DNA of 64,000 nt from Centrapalus pauciflorus (lineage: Eukaryota > Streptophyta > Magnoliopsida > Asterales > Asteraceae). A program made the translations under genes and the position numbers. The DNA lies in the NCBI GenBank assembly GCA_020465985.1, contig JAANYP010003850.1:1178001-1242000 (forward strand), given 5' to 3'. Below the pieces are notes generated by a model, which was not told the DNA's origin, searched no databases, and was given only the letters and a program-made list of their open reading frames with translations. This document shows, piece after piece, positions 24,201-33,534 of the stretch (position 1 is its first letter; each line of letters starts with the position of its first letter).

Positions 24201-24859
24201 AATTACATTAATGTTCATATCTTCATTTAATATTACAATTATATCACCTTTCATATTAATTATCAACCAATTAAAATGTGAGACCGATATTGATTCTCTA
24301 CTTCTCTATAATATTTAATTCTTAAATGATCGTCTCCACACACACATACACACATAAGGTTGGGTTTCGGTAATAAATTTTCAATTCCGTGAGAATGTGA
24401 GAACCACTTTAAAAATTGTGCATTAGATACATAAAATTTTGCATTTGATGTTAAAATTTAGACACTTGATACTTGTACGCATTTCATGTATACATTTATG
24501 CATCTTATTACTGTGCATTTAATATATAATAGGGTTTTATATTTTTCTATATATTATATAAGAAAAATGAATTTGGAAAGTAGAAAAGCAAACACATGAC
24601 TTTTTTAAAAAGCAAATAAAGTTAAACATCTCCCAGAAAAGAGGACCAAGACAAATCAAGTATGCATCTTTGCTGGCTATGTCATTTTCCACTTGTATCT
24701 TTATTTATTTTCTTATCATTTTATCTTTTATTTGAATGCTATATATATATAGTATATACAAAGGCATTATTATATAATACATTCTTCTTAGGAATTTGAT
24801 TAATAAGTACGGAGGTGTTAGGTGTACATCTAAAATCCCCCTGTATACGATGCATGTAT
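21300..24859. other. Long AT-rich intergenic stretch
   Basis: No gene is visible. Two dispersed repeats are recognisable. One, about 22930-23100, contains GGTACTCTGATATCCCAGTC and is matched near 47900. The other, 23540-24360, has spaced palindromic words of the AATATTCATATATGAATATT type and a CTAAATGATCGTCTCCACACACA-like end; it is matched at 54980-55030 and 60234-60830. Confidence 0.55.
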
Positions 24860-25170
24860 TAGGGGTGAGTATGAGTCGGTTTTTGATAAAAACCAAACCT
24901 AAACCGAATTTTTTGGTTTTTGTATAATGAAAACTGTTTGGTTTTTTATTTTTCCAGGTTCTGTTTTTCTGTTTGAACCCCACAAATTTTTGGTTTTCGG
25001 TTTCTAGAGGTTTGGGTTGGTTTTGAGTTTAAACCCGAAAAACTTGGACTTTTATTCATCAAACCTTTATTTATAAATGTTACGTTTGGGTTTTTATATT
25101 AGTTTTTGCTTTGATTTATTAAACTTGAATCTTTATTTAGTTTGATTCATTAAATTTGAGTCTTAGTTTG
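24860..25170. mobile_element. Relic with GGTTTTCGGTTT words, split by a Copia insertion
   Basis: It begins TAGGGGTGAGTATGAGTCGG, like many plant hAT MITE ends, and is full of AAACCGAA/GGTTTTCGG words. The same composition resumes right of the Copia element (about 29871-30160), so Copia inserted into it. No matching right terminus was found. Confidence 0.5.
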
Positions 25171-25460
25171 TGTAGTAACTAAGAGAAATATGGTTGAATG
25201 AATCTTTATTGATCATGAAGTAATGAGAGAATGAATGATTTCTGAGATCCTCTACTGCCTTTATACACAAGATTGGTTAACAATGAATTAACCAATTAAC
25301 TAACTAACAAACTACTAGTCTCAATCTACAACCAATCGTAGTAACAGAATTACAACAGAATGAAAGCTACTGCTAGAGTACATAATCAACACAGACACAT
25401 ATACTTGTTAATCATTCACACGTGTGCCCATGCACACATGCAGACGCATGCACATCATCA
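25171..25460 (-). repeat. Copia 1 3' LTR
   Basis: 290 bp, apparently identical to 29576-29865. On the element's own strand it starts TGATGATGTGC and ends ACTACA. Confidence 0.96.
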
Positions 25461-25471
25461 ATCTCCACCTT
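25461..25471 (-). other. Copia 1 polypurine tract
   Basis: On the minus strand AAGGTGGAGAT directly precedes the 3' LTR, the expected plus-strand priming site. Confidence 0.8.
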
Positions 25472-25473
25472 GA

Positions 25474-28400
25474 TTAAAAGTATTGAGATACATGAAGATC
25501 TCCTAAACACCACTGAAACTTAGCCCCAGGTAAAACTTTTGTCAACATATCAGCTCCATTCTGATCAGTATGAACTTTTTCTACCTGAATCTCTTGATTG
25601 CTTATGACCTCCCTTATGAAGTGCAGCTTCACGTTTATATGCTTTGATCTCTCATGATGAGCTGGGTTCTTTGACAGATGTAAGGCGCTTTGATTGTCAC
25701 AGTATACCACTGCTCCTTCAAGAGTCACTCCAATTTCGCTTAAAAAACCTTTTAGCCACATAGCTTCTTTTACAGCTTCTGTCAGAGCTATGTATTCAGC
25801 TTCTGTTGAAGAGAGTGCAACCACATGTTGCAGAGATGCTTTCCAACTTACTGTGCACCCCATAACTTTGAACACATATCCACTTACTGATTTAAATTTA
25901 TCTAAGTCTTTTGCAAAGTCTGAGTCAGAATAACCTTTTATCACACTGCTACACGTCTGATCAGCCCCAAAAATCAGACCCATTTCACTTGTACCTTTCA
26001 AGTACCTCAGTATCCACTTCACTGCTCTCCAGTGTTCCTTCCCTGGATTGGATAGATATCTGCTTACCAAGCTAACAGCATATGCCAAATCTGGCCTTGT
26101 GCCCACCATCAGGTACATCAGACTCCCAACAGCCTGAGCATATGGCACTGCTTCCATTTCAGCTATACCTCTTTGATCTACTGGACTGTCTTTCATTGAC
26201 ATCTTGAAATGGAGGCCCAAAGGAGTTGTTACTGGTTTTGCATTATCCATAGAGAACTTGGACAGCACCTTTTGTATGTAGTCTGACTGCGATAATTTCA
26301 GAACTCTTTTGCCTCTATCTCTAATTATTTCCATTCCCAAAATTTTCCTTGCATCACCAAGTTCTTTCATGTCAAACTTACTATTCAGCAACTTCTTTGT
26401 GGTTTGTATCTCTGACTTTTCTTCACAAGCAAGAAGCATATCATCTACATAGAGTAATAGATAGATATATTTCCCTCTTCTATACTCTTTATAGTAAACA
26501 CAGCTGTCATATGAACTTCTTTTAAAACCATGAGTTATCATGTGATCATCAAACTTGATATACCACATACGTGGGGACTGTTTAAGTCCATATAAAGACT
26601 TCTTAAGCAAGCACACCTTTTCTTCATTCCCTGCTTCAACATACCCCTTTGGTTGCTTCATATAAATCTTTTCATCTAAATCCCCATGAAGAAAAGCTGT
26701 TTTTACATCTAGTTGCTCCAACTCATAGTCTAAATTTGCAGTTAAGGCTAACAGCACTCTGATTGAAGTGTGCTTAACCACTGGTGAAAAAATCTTAGTG
26801 AAATCTACACCTGGCTTTTGATTAAATCCCTTTGCAACTAGTCTTGCTTTGTATCTGGGACCAGTGACACCAGGAACACCCTCTTTCAATTTAAACAGCC
26901 ATTTGCATCCTACCACTGACTGTCTCTTAGGGAGATCCACCAATTCCCATGTCTGATTTTTGTACAATGAGTCCATTTCTTCCTGCATGGCCTTAGACCA
27001 TTCTCTGTGATTAGCTGATTCCATAGCCTCTTTAAAGTTTAGGGGTTCAATTACATCTTCATACTCAGCCATAGCTAGAGCAAAAGCCATTACATCTTCT
27101 TGGTCTCTGTATCTCACAGGTGGGATAATTTGCCTCCTTGGTCTATCCCTTGCCAACTGGTACGTAGTTATCTCTGGTGGAGGTGCTTGCTGTCTACTAG
27201 TGTCCTGTTGAGCTGCTGATGGATCTGTGAAACTACCAGAACTGGTATTTCCCAGCTCCACCTCAATTTGATCACCCATTGATGCTTTGTTCCCCACTGC
27301 ATTCTTGTACATTAGGTGCTCATTAAATGTAACATCCCTGCTGATCACAATTTTTGGACTACCTTGATCAATTCTCCATAACCTGTACCCTTTTACTCCT
27401 TGAGGATATCCCAACATTACACACTTAATGGCTCTTGAATCCAGCTTATCCTGCCTGACATGAGCATATGCCACACAACCAAATGTCCTTAAATGATCAT
27501 ACTCAGAATTTTCCCCTGACCACATGAACATAGGGGTTCTATTCTGAATGGCAGTGGATGGGCTTCTATTTACCAAGTAGGCTGCAGTAGTCACAGCCTC
27601 TCCCCAAAACTGTTTGGGCATGCCAGATTGTCCAAGCATTGCTCTCACCTTGTCAAGAAGGATCCTATTCATTCTTTCTGCAAGGCCATTCTGTTGTGGG
27701 TTTCCAGGGACTGTAAAGTGTCTTGCAATCCCTTGAGATTCACAGTAGTTCTTGAATTGATCATTGCAGAACTCTAAACCATTGTCAGTACGAATCTTCT
27801 TCACCTTTGACTCTGTCTGTGTCTCAACCAACTGCTTCCAGGCTTTGAACTTATCAAAGGCCTCATCTTTGCCCTTTAATAAGTGAACCCATACACGTCT
27901 GGAATAGTCATCAATTATTGACAGAAAATACCTTGATCCTCCCATGGTTTGAGTTCTGGCAGGTCCCCATAGGTCTGCATGAATGTAATCCAGCACCTTC
28001 TTTGAATTGTGTCTTCCTTTGCCGAAATTCACCTTGTGAGATTTGGCCATTACACATTGCTCACAAAATTCTAATTCTTGTGGTTTGATGTCACTGATTG
28101 CATGTATCTTTGACAGCTCCTGTAAACCTTTGAGACTCATGTGGCCTAATCTTTGATGCCACCTAGTCACTTCCTTAGTCTGTTCTTCATAATTGGTGAC
28201 AGCAGTGTTTGCTACCTTACTGCTGTCAAGAGCATAAATGTTGTTTGCCTTCCTGGTGCCATGCATTACAAGTCTTGCACCAGAGACAATCCTTATCTTG
28301 CCATTTCCCAGTTGGACCTTCAGTCCTTCTTCTTCTAAAGATCCCATAGATATTAAATTCCTTTTGAGCTTTGGAACATATCTCACATTCTTCAGTATGT

Positions 28401-28749
28401 ATTCTGATCCATCAATGAGCTTCAACTTTATATTGCCAACCCCTTCAACCGTGCATGGACTGTCGTCTCCTAGCATGACAGATCCCATATTTGCCTTCTT
28501 GAAGTCATTGATGAGATACTTGTGTGGGGTCATGTGGTGTGAGCAGCCTGAGTCCAAGATCCATTCTTCTCCCATTTGTTGAGAACTTACTGTCAGTACA
28601 TCTGAGCTTTCATAACCATCTGTGCATTCATCACTTGTCTGCACATTCTGGTTTCTTGGTTGGCCATCTTGTCTTTTCTTCCACTTGTCTGGACAGTCCT
28701 TGATGAGATGTGTCTCAGATTGGCACACGAAACACTTCTTTCTTCCTTT
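25474..28749 (-). CDS. Copia 1 pol polyprotein (PR-INT-RT-RNase H), downstream of an in-frame UAA
   Basis: The frame continues directly after the gag stop and runs about 1,090 codons to 25474. In order it has a CX2CX4HX4C knuckle (CFVCQSETHLIKDC, just before or at the start); the aspartic protease WILDSG (about residue 59, counting from the GTG at 28728); the integrase HHCC motif (191-225) and catalytic Asp252, Asp315, Glu351; the reverse transcriptase with FLHGDLDEKIYMKQP and YVDD at 760-763; and RNase H with Asp935, Glu976 (STEAEY), Asp1011. All key catalytic residues are seen. No ATG lies near the start, so expression would need read-through of the UAA at 28750-28752 or repair by recombination. 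Length is normal for plant Copia pol. Confidence 0.93.
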   Translation of the reverse strand, partial: KGRKKCFVCQSETHLIKDCPDKWKKRQDGQPRNQNVQTSDECTDGYESSDVLTVSSQQMGEEWILDSGCSHHMTPHKYLINDFKKANMGSVMLGDDSPCTVEGVGNIKLKLIDGSEYILKNVRYVPKLKRNLISMGSLEEEGLKVQLGNGKIRIVSGARLVMHGTRKANNIYALDSSKVANTAVTNYEEQTKEVTRWHQRLGHMSLKGLQELSKIHAISDIKPQELEFCEQCVMAKSHKVNFGKGRHNSKKVLDYIHADLWGPARTQTMGGSRYFLSIIDDYSRRVWVHLLKGKDEAFDKFKAWKQLVETQTESKVKKIRTDNGLEFCNDQFKNYCESQGIARHFTVPGNPQQNGLAERMNRILLDKVRAMLGQSGMPKQFWGEAVTTAAYLVNRSPSTAIQNRTPMFMWSGENSEYDHLRTFGCVAYAHVRQDKLDSRAIKCVMLGYPQGVKGYRLWRIDQGSPKIVISRDVTFNEHLMYKNAVGNKASMGDQIEVELGNTSSGSFTDPSAAQQDTSRQQAPPPEITTYQLARDRPRRQIIPPVRYRDQEDVMAFALAMAEYEDVIEPLNFKEAMESANHREWSKAMQEEMDSLYKNQTWELVDLPKRQSVVGCKWLFKLKEGVPGVTGPRYKARLVAKGFNQKPGVDFTKIFSPVVKHTSIRVLLALTANLDYELEQLDVKTAFLHGDLDEKIYMKQPKGYVEAGNEEKVCLLKKSLYGLKQSPRMWYIKFDDHMITHGFKRSSYDSCVYYKEYRRGKYIYLLLYVDDMLLACEEKSEIQTTKKLLNSKFDMKELGDARKILGMEIIRDRGKRVLKLSQSDYIQKVLSKFSMDNAKPVTTPLGLHFKMSMKDSPVDQRGIAEMEAVPYAQAVGSLMYLMVGTRPDLAYAVSLVSRYLSNPGKEHWRAVKWILRYLKGTSEMGLIFGADQTCSSVIKGYSDSDFAKDLDKFKSVSGYVFKVMGCTVSWKASLQHVVALSSTEAEYIALTEAVKEAMWLKGFLSEIGVTLEGAVVYCDNQSALHLSKNPAHHERSKHINVKLHFIREVISNQEIQVEKVHTDQNGADMLTKVLPGAKFQWCLGDLHVSQYF

Positions 28750-29418
28750 TTACTTTGATCTTGAACTGAACTTGCCACCACCCTTTTTCTTAAACTCCCT
28801 TTTTTCTGATCTGCCTCTCACAAATAGCCCTTCTGCTGTAGTTTCCTTTGGATCAGATTTCTTATTCAACTCCTTTGAGTTTATAGCTGCAAGAACTTCA
28901 TCCATTGATAGACTTTCCCTACCATATATGAGAGTATCGACAAAGTGCTCATATTGGGAAGGCAGTGATGTTAAAAAGATGATGGCTCGATCTTCATCTT
29001 CCACATTTACTTCGATGTTTTCCAAATCCAACATCAATTTGTTGAATTCATCGACATGGTCTTCAAGGGTCTTGCCTGTCCCCATCTGGAAAGTGTACAA
29101 TCGTTTCTTCAAGTACAGTCGATTTGCTAAGGACTTTGTCATGTATAGGGCCTCTAATTTGAACCATACCCCAGCAGCTGTCTTTTCTTTTGAGACTTCT
29201 CTCAAAACTCTATCTCCAAGGGACAGAATGATGGCACTATGTGCCTTCTGCATCATCTGTTTCTTCTCTTTATTGGTCAGGGTGTTTGGCAGATTATCTT
29301 CTCCTTCTTGTGCATCATCTACACCTTGATGAACTAGCAAAGCCCTCATCTTCAACCTCCATAGACTAAAGTCATTCCTTCCATCAAATTTTTCCAAATC
29401 GAATTTTGTGGACACCAT
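28750..29418 (-). CDS. Copia 1 gag
   Basis: A 222-codon frame starts at an ATG (29416-29418) and has the plant Copia gag signature: FDGRNDFSLWRLKMRALLVH near the N-terminus, WFKLEALYMTKSLANRLYLK in the middle, FLTSLPSQYEHFVDTLI, then a basic tail KKKGGGKFSSRSK. It forms the virus-like particle in the cytoplasm. It stops at UAA just before the nucleocapsid zinc knuckle, which lies in the same frame beyond the stop. So the gag product alone lacks the RNA-binding knuckle, which is unusual for the family. Confidence 0.93.
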   Translation of the reverse strand: MVSTKFDLEKFDGRNDFSLWRLKMRALLVHQGVDDAQEGEDNLPNTLTNKEKKQMMQKAHSAIILSLGDRVLREVSKEKTAAGVWFKLEALYMTKSLANRLYLKKRLYTFQMGTGKTLEDHVDEFNKLMLDLENIEVNVEDEDRAIIFLTSLPSQYEHFVDTLIYGRESLSMDEVLAAINSKELNKKSDPKETTAEGLFVRGRSEKREFKKKGGGKFSSRSK

Positions 29419-29560
29419 TCTGAATCTTCTTCACTTAGTTCTGTCTTTGAGCGCCACTGCTCTTATCGCTGACTCCTCTTCGTTGTTTGCACAGATTGCA
29501 ACCTCCTGAATCAGTGACTGCCACTTGCTAGTCGTCTGGTCTTCACCTCTTCGTAGCCGT

Positions 29561-29573
29561 GACTCTGATACCA
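29561..29573 (-). other. Copia 1 primer-binding site (tRNA-iMet type)
   Basis: On the minus strand TGGTATCAGAGTC begins two bases after the 5' LTR and matches the usual plant Copia site TGGTATCAGAGC for initiator tRNA-Met. Confidence 0.9.
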
Positions 29574-29575
29574 CT

Positions 29576-29865
29576 TGTAGTAACTAAGAGAAATATGGTT
29601 GAATGAATCTTTATTGATCATGAAGTAATGAGAGAATGAATGATTTCTGAGATCCTCTACTGCCTTTATACACAAGATTGGTTAACAATGAATTAACCAA
29701 TTAACTAACTAACAAACTACTAGTCTCAATCTACAACCAATCGTAGTAACAGAATTACAACAGAATGAAAGCTACTGCTAGAGTACATAATCAACACAGA
29801 CACATATACTTGTTAATCATTCACACGTGTGCCCATGCACACATGCAGACGCATGCACATCATCA
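29576..29865 (-). repeat. Copia 1 5' LTR
   Basis: 290 bp, apparently identical to the other LTR of this element. A near-identical third copy is at 38827-39116. Confidence 0.96.
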
Positions 29866-29870
29866 GTTTG

Positions 29871-30633
29871 ATAATTGATACAATGATAAGTGATTTATTA
29901 TATTTGACCCCTAACAAGTAAATAAGCCGTTGAGTGAGAAGTAAAGTAAAATTAGAAAAACACTTTTCTAATTAATAGATATAATTTAAATAAGTAATAA
30001 AAGTATTAAAATTACTTTAATTTAAATTCCAGTTCGACTCAAATGTTACAGTTTGGTTTTTGAGAGCAAACCGAACCCATGACGTTTACAATGGTTTTTT
30101 TGGTTTTCGGTTCTTTGATTTTTTGGATTGGGTTTGGTTTTTCCTTCACAGATACGCATATAGAATCATGATCAAGCGGTAACATCTTCAATCATCGCAA
30201 AGAAATCCACATGCATGGAATCATACTTTTCAATGGAATCATTAATTTGTTGGTTATTTATTCACGATTCACATGTAAAATGGTGTTTGGTTTTGCATTA
30301 TGATGAAAATTATTATATTATTACGTTACAATAACGTAAACAATTAGTTTAAAGTGTTTGGAATGCATTCATTAATAAGCGATTATTTGAGTTTGGAATT
30401 AATCCTACTACAGTTTGTCATAAGTTAAAAAAATGTAGTTTATTTGCTTAATAAATGATTATTTGGTTAGTTTACAAGTTAACACGTTCAAATACTTAAA
30501 AGACTGATTTATTGATAATCGTGATAGCAAACAGCAGAAACTAAATCAAACATTGAATTTTCGATAGCACTTTTTGTTACATATATTATCTAATGATTAG
30601 TTCCCAAATACTACAACAATTTTCAAACGCAAA
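29871..30633. other. Spacer between Copia 1 and the Athila-like LTR element
   Basis: The left part continues the GGTTTTCGG relic interrupted by Copia. About 30281-30557 is a MITE with TGGTGTTTGGTTTTGC at one end and TTTGATTTAGTTTCTGCTG at the other (reverse strand), related to the element at 53637-54009. The whole spacer is duplicated at 39117-39889. Confidence 0.75.
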
Positions 30634-30925
30634 CCCAATGATATCGCCAATTATATGTATATTTTATTGGCGATATCCATGGACTTTTACGTATAATATT
30701 TGCATGGATTTGATGGTTTTTATGGTTAAACGTATATTTATTGTTCGTCTCTTGTTTTGGCTAGGTTCAGGAAGAAATGAAAGAAATTGGCTGTCATGCG
30801 TTTGATTCGTATTTTGGCCATATATCTCTCATACGAACTCGGATTTAGACGATTCAAAAGCCCAGACGAAGAGGAGACATGGGGCTACAACTTTCATGTT
30901 TTGAGTTTTGGCCAAAAAAGTGATA

Positions 30926-31103
30926 GGCACGGCGTGCCCTCCCAGGCACACCATGCTTCGTTTTTCATGACATGTTTTCGAGAGCTCCAAGCATTAAGGC
31001 ACGGCGTGCCTACTTTTAGGCACGGCGTGCCCTCTTGAAAACCATCATTTCAGAGATATTTTTGAGCCAATTAGAGGACGACAACACATAGGCACGGCGT
31101 GCC
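30926..31103 (+). promoter_or_regulatory. LTR1 near-palindrome array upstream of TATA
   Basis: GGCACGGCGTGCC occurs at 30926, 30998, 31019 and 31091, with start-to-start spacings of 72, 21 and 72 bp. The last copy ends 10 bp before TATAAAA (31114-31120). Position and symmetry suggest dimeric transcription-factor sites in the LTR promoter (inference). The array recurs in LTR2 (35447-35624) and LTR3 (40177-40354, with one base changed in its last copy). Confidence 0.6.
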
Positions 31104-31113
31104 CTCCTCTGGC

Positions 31114-31120
31114 TATAAAA
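31114..31120 (+). promoter_or_regulatory. LTR1 TATA box
   Basis: TATAAAA follows the near-palindrome array. Equivalent positions are 35635 (LTR2) and 40365 (LTR3). Transcription would start about 30 bp downstream. Confidence 0.65.
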
Positions 31121-32340
31121 ACTCATGAATCTTTGCATTTTTTCATTCTTGGAAATTTTCACACAAAAACACACGAAGGAATACACTTTTGGGAGAGGAA
31201 GGAAGCTCATTTGGGCCATTTTGGGAAGAAATCTTGAAGGGAAACATCTCTACAACGTCGGGAATCATCGATAGGGGAGTTTTCACATCTCTAACTCGTT
31301 TGTTTATGTGTAATCTTTCTATGTTTATGATGAACAAGTTGTATTTCTCCATTTCTATGGAGTAAGTGTTTTGTAATCATGTGGATTTGCAAACCCTAAA
31401 CATTGGATGGTTTTATTTTTGTTGGATGAATATCATTGTTGTTTCTCGCTTTGAAAGAAGATTTATAGCTTTGAGTATGTATTAGCTTGTGTTTACCATA
31501 AATACTTGATTTTCCACAATGTGAGTTGGGTTTAACTAGTATTTGTTCTTAATGAAATAATGTGTTTGTTTCATTGAGTCTTTTAAGCTTGTGAGAGTAA
31601 AAAGGGTAAAACTTGCATGTATTTGATTAATGTTATAACATCGTTTATATTGTTGATGTGAGTCTCGATTTAGACAGTGTTTTGATTTGTGAGATGATAA
31701 ACACATTTCATAGCAAGAAAGTATATGTAAGTATTCAGATTGCATTATCGGTAATAAAAATATATTTAAGTGATCTTTATATTTTTATTGTTGATTGTGG
31801 GATGATGAAATTATAGTTGAGTGATCTTTATAATTTTATTGTCATTACTTACATTGCAATTTGTGATAGGTCGGTAGTTGAGTGATCTTTGCTTACTTAT
31901 CATTAATTGTATATTTTAAGGAGTTGATTCATATTTGAGTGATCTTTATGGTTTTACTTCTTATATTCACAAGATAGTTATTCCAATGGATTGTATTGTT
32001 TGGACATCCAATGTTTAGGGGGAGCATTCCCACATGATTACCTTTTTCAAGATTGTCTTTCCAAAACTTCTTGTTCTAATAGTATCTTGACTGTTGAAGT
32101 GTGTTATTTTGTTCTTGAATCTAATTTTACTTTTCAAAACTATCCACTTATAATTATCACTAACCATTAACTGACGGTTGTATATCATAATCCACCAATT
32201 GTCCCTGAGTTCGACAACCCAGACTTACCTAAGCTATGCTAGCAAACGATAGGTAATACTTGCCTATTTGTCTGCTAGTTCCAGTTTAGTTAGTCTCGTT
32301 CTTTTTTATATTAAAATAAAGGTGTGCTAGCGGCACATCA

Positions 32341-32553
32341 AGTTTTTGGCACTGTTGCGGTTTTGAGAACAACCTTAAGTTTCTCGTTAGTTTAAAAAAA
32401 ATTATATTTAAAAATCCAAGTTTAGGAATTAATTTTCATGTACATAGAATTCCTATATTCATTTTTTTTTCTTGTTTTGTTTATTTCATAGTCTATTCCT
32501 TAGTTTAATTTATCTTTATTGTGTCGTATTTTGTTTGGTGTGTTTTATGTAGG
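32341..32553 (+). other. Internal leader copy 1 with deleted primer-binding site
   Basis: It reads TTTTTGGCACTGTTGCGG, whereas the parallel copy at 36862 reads TTTTTGGCACCGTTGCCGG. Sixteen bases spanning the distal primer site are missing here. A GTAG/GATGG border just before the ORF ATG could be a splice acceptor. Confidence 0.8.
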
Positions 32554-33534
32554 ATGGATCATAGATTTGAGTTGTATGAAGGTAACTACGAAACAGGGTG
32601 TTGTCAAGAGGAGGTCAACACTAACTACCCGACCGATCCCACCTCTTCCCAATATCAAAATGAGAACATATATCAATCTTCATACCTATCCTCCACTCAA
32701 CACTACCAAAGTCAAGACACCCAATATCCCTACCAAACTCCATTGCAACATCAACCCGAGATAGAGTCAAGCTTGGAGGATCTATTTCATCAGTGCCAGA
32801 TGAGCCTCCATTACCAACAAAGTGTTTCAGAAATCCTTGACAACCTCATGAGACAAAGGAGTCAAATGGATGAATTGCGTACGGAAGAGCCATCAGAAAG
32901 TAGTTTAAGCAAAGTAGAGGAGAGCAAAGAAAACGAAGAGCACATCAGCATTTATGACGCCGATTTTAGTGATTCGGATGATGATGTTGAGTGTGTCTAT
33001 GATGAAACTTCTTTACATGCTCTTCCGGTCATCAAAACTTCGGAGACATTAATGGACAAGGTGCACATCCCAAGCCCACAAAGTCTTGCACACGTCCCAC
33101 CTCCGATCATCGATGATGAGACTGAAGATGACTTCAATCCCGAAAGGGATTTAGAAGAGCTGGCTCGGCTGCTTGGTGTTGATATGCCTCCACTTATATA
33201 CAATGAGGGAGTTGACTCTGACCTTTTTGATGAACTTTCATTTATATATGTTGATGTTGTGGCGTCATCGCCTGTATTTGAATGTATTAATTCTTCGATG
33301 GATCTGTTGGAGTCACAGGTTGGTGATGCTAGGAGTCTTGACTCACGACTACTAAAGGAACTTCATAACCCTCCAGCGCCGAAATGTAAGCATTTACACA
33401 CTGATGGAGGTAGCAAGGATAAGAAGTGCAAGGATAAAAATTCTAAAATTATATTTTGCACTCAACTCAAAGGTATACCTTTTACCCTTTTCATTCCTTT
33501 GAAAGTTAAGCCAAGTGGGATAGGGTCAAGCTAG
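32554..33534 (+). CDS. Unknown ORF of the Athila-like element
   Basis: The first ATG (32554) gives 326 codons; the open frame begins 33 bp earlier. The product is acidic and hydrophilic. Its N-terminal third is rich in Gln, Ser and Tyr (YQTPLQHQPEIESSLEDLF), the middle has acidic runs (DADFSDSDDDVE) and ERDLEELARLLGVDMPPLIY, and a basic Lys/Cys patch (PKCKHLH, DKKCKDKNSK) precedes the end. I recognise no gag, CCHC, protease or polymerase motif. By position it could be a gag-like or leader protein of a non-autonomous element. A truncated copy at 37091 shows only a few substitutions over the shared part. Confidence 0.6.
   Translation: MDHRFELYEGNYETGCCQEEVNTNYPTDPTSSQYQNENIYQSSYLSSTQHYQSQDTQYPYQTPLQHQPEIESSLEDLFHQCQMSLHYQQSVSEILDNLMRQRSQMDELRTEEPSESSLSKVEESKENEEHISIYDADFSDSDDDVECVYDETSLHALPVIKTSETLMDKVHIPSPQSLAHVPPPIIDDETEDDFNPERDLEELARLLGVDMPPLIYNEGVDSDLFDELSFIYVDVVASSPVFECINSSMDLLESQVGDARSLDSRLLKELHNPPAPKCKHLHTDGGSKDKKCKDKNSKIIFCTQLKGIPFTLFIPLKVKPSGIGSS

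Larger units (their letters stand above)
25171..29865 (-). mobile_element. Full-length Ty1/Copia retrotransposon, Tork/Tnt1-like (TSD GTTTG)
   Basis: The 4,695-bp element lies on the minus strand, with 290-bp LTRs at 25171-25460 and 29576-29865 that appear identical. The target duplication GTTTG is at 25166-25170 and 29866-29870. It encodes gag and then PR-INT-RT-RH, the Copia order. A primer site matching tRNA-iMet and a polypurine tract are present. LTR identity implies a recent insertion. The only visible defect is an in-frame UAA between gag and pol. Tork/Tnt1-type affinity is inferred from the gag and integrase motifs. Confidence 0.96.
28380..32338. repeat. Duplicated block I, left copy
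   Basis: This 3,959-bp block (part of Copia 1 pol, gag, 5' LTR, spacer and the first Athila-like LTR) is collinear with 37631-41589 at a constant offset of 9,251 bp. Scattered single-base differences are visible, with no net length change. Confidence 0.95.
30639..32340 (+). repeat. Athila-like LTR1
   Basis: 1,702 bp. It contains four near-palindromes GGCACGGCGTGCC, a TATA box at 31114-31120, and GTGATCTTTAT words repeated near 31770-31950. It matches LTR3 more closely than LTR2 in its 5' half. Confidence 0.95.

Noticed and set aside
28622..29329. 235-codon + strand frame (also at 37873-38580)
   Set aside because: It is the antisense shadow of Copia gag; no independent motif, start context or promoter.
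32521..32764. Overlapping 81-codon frame at the start of the Athila-like ORF (also at 37056)
   Set aside because: It is in another phase of the longer ORF, which begins at an ATG and continues far beyond it.
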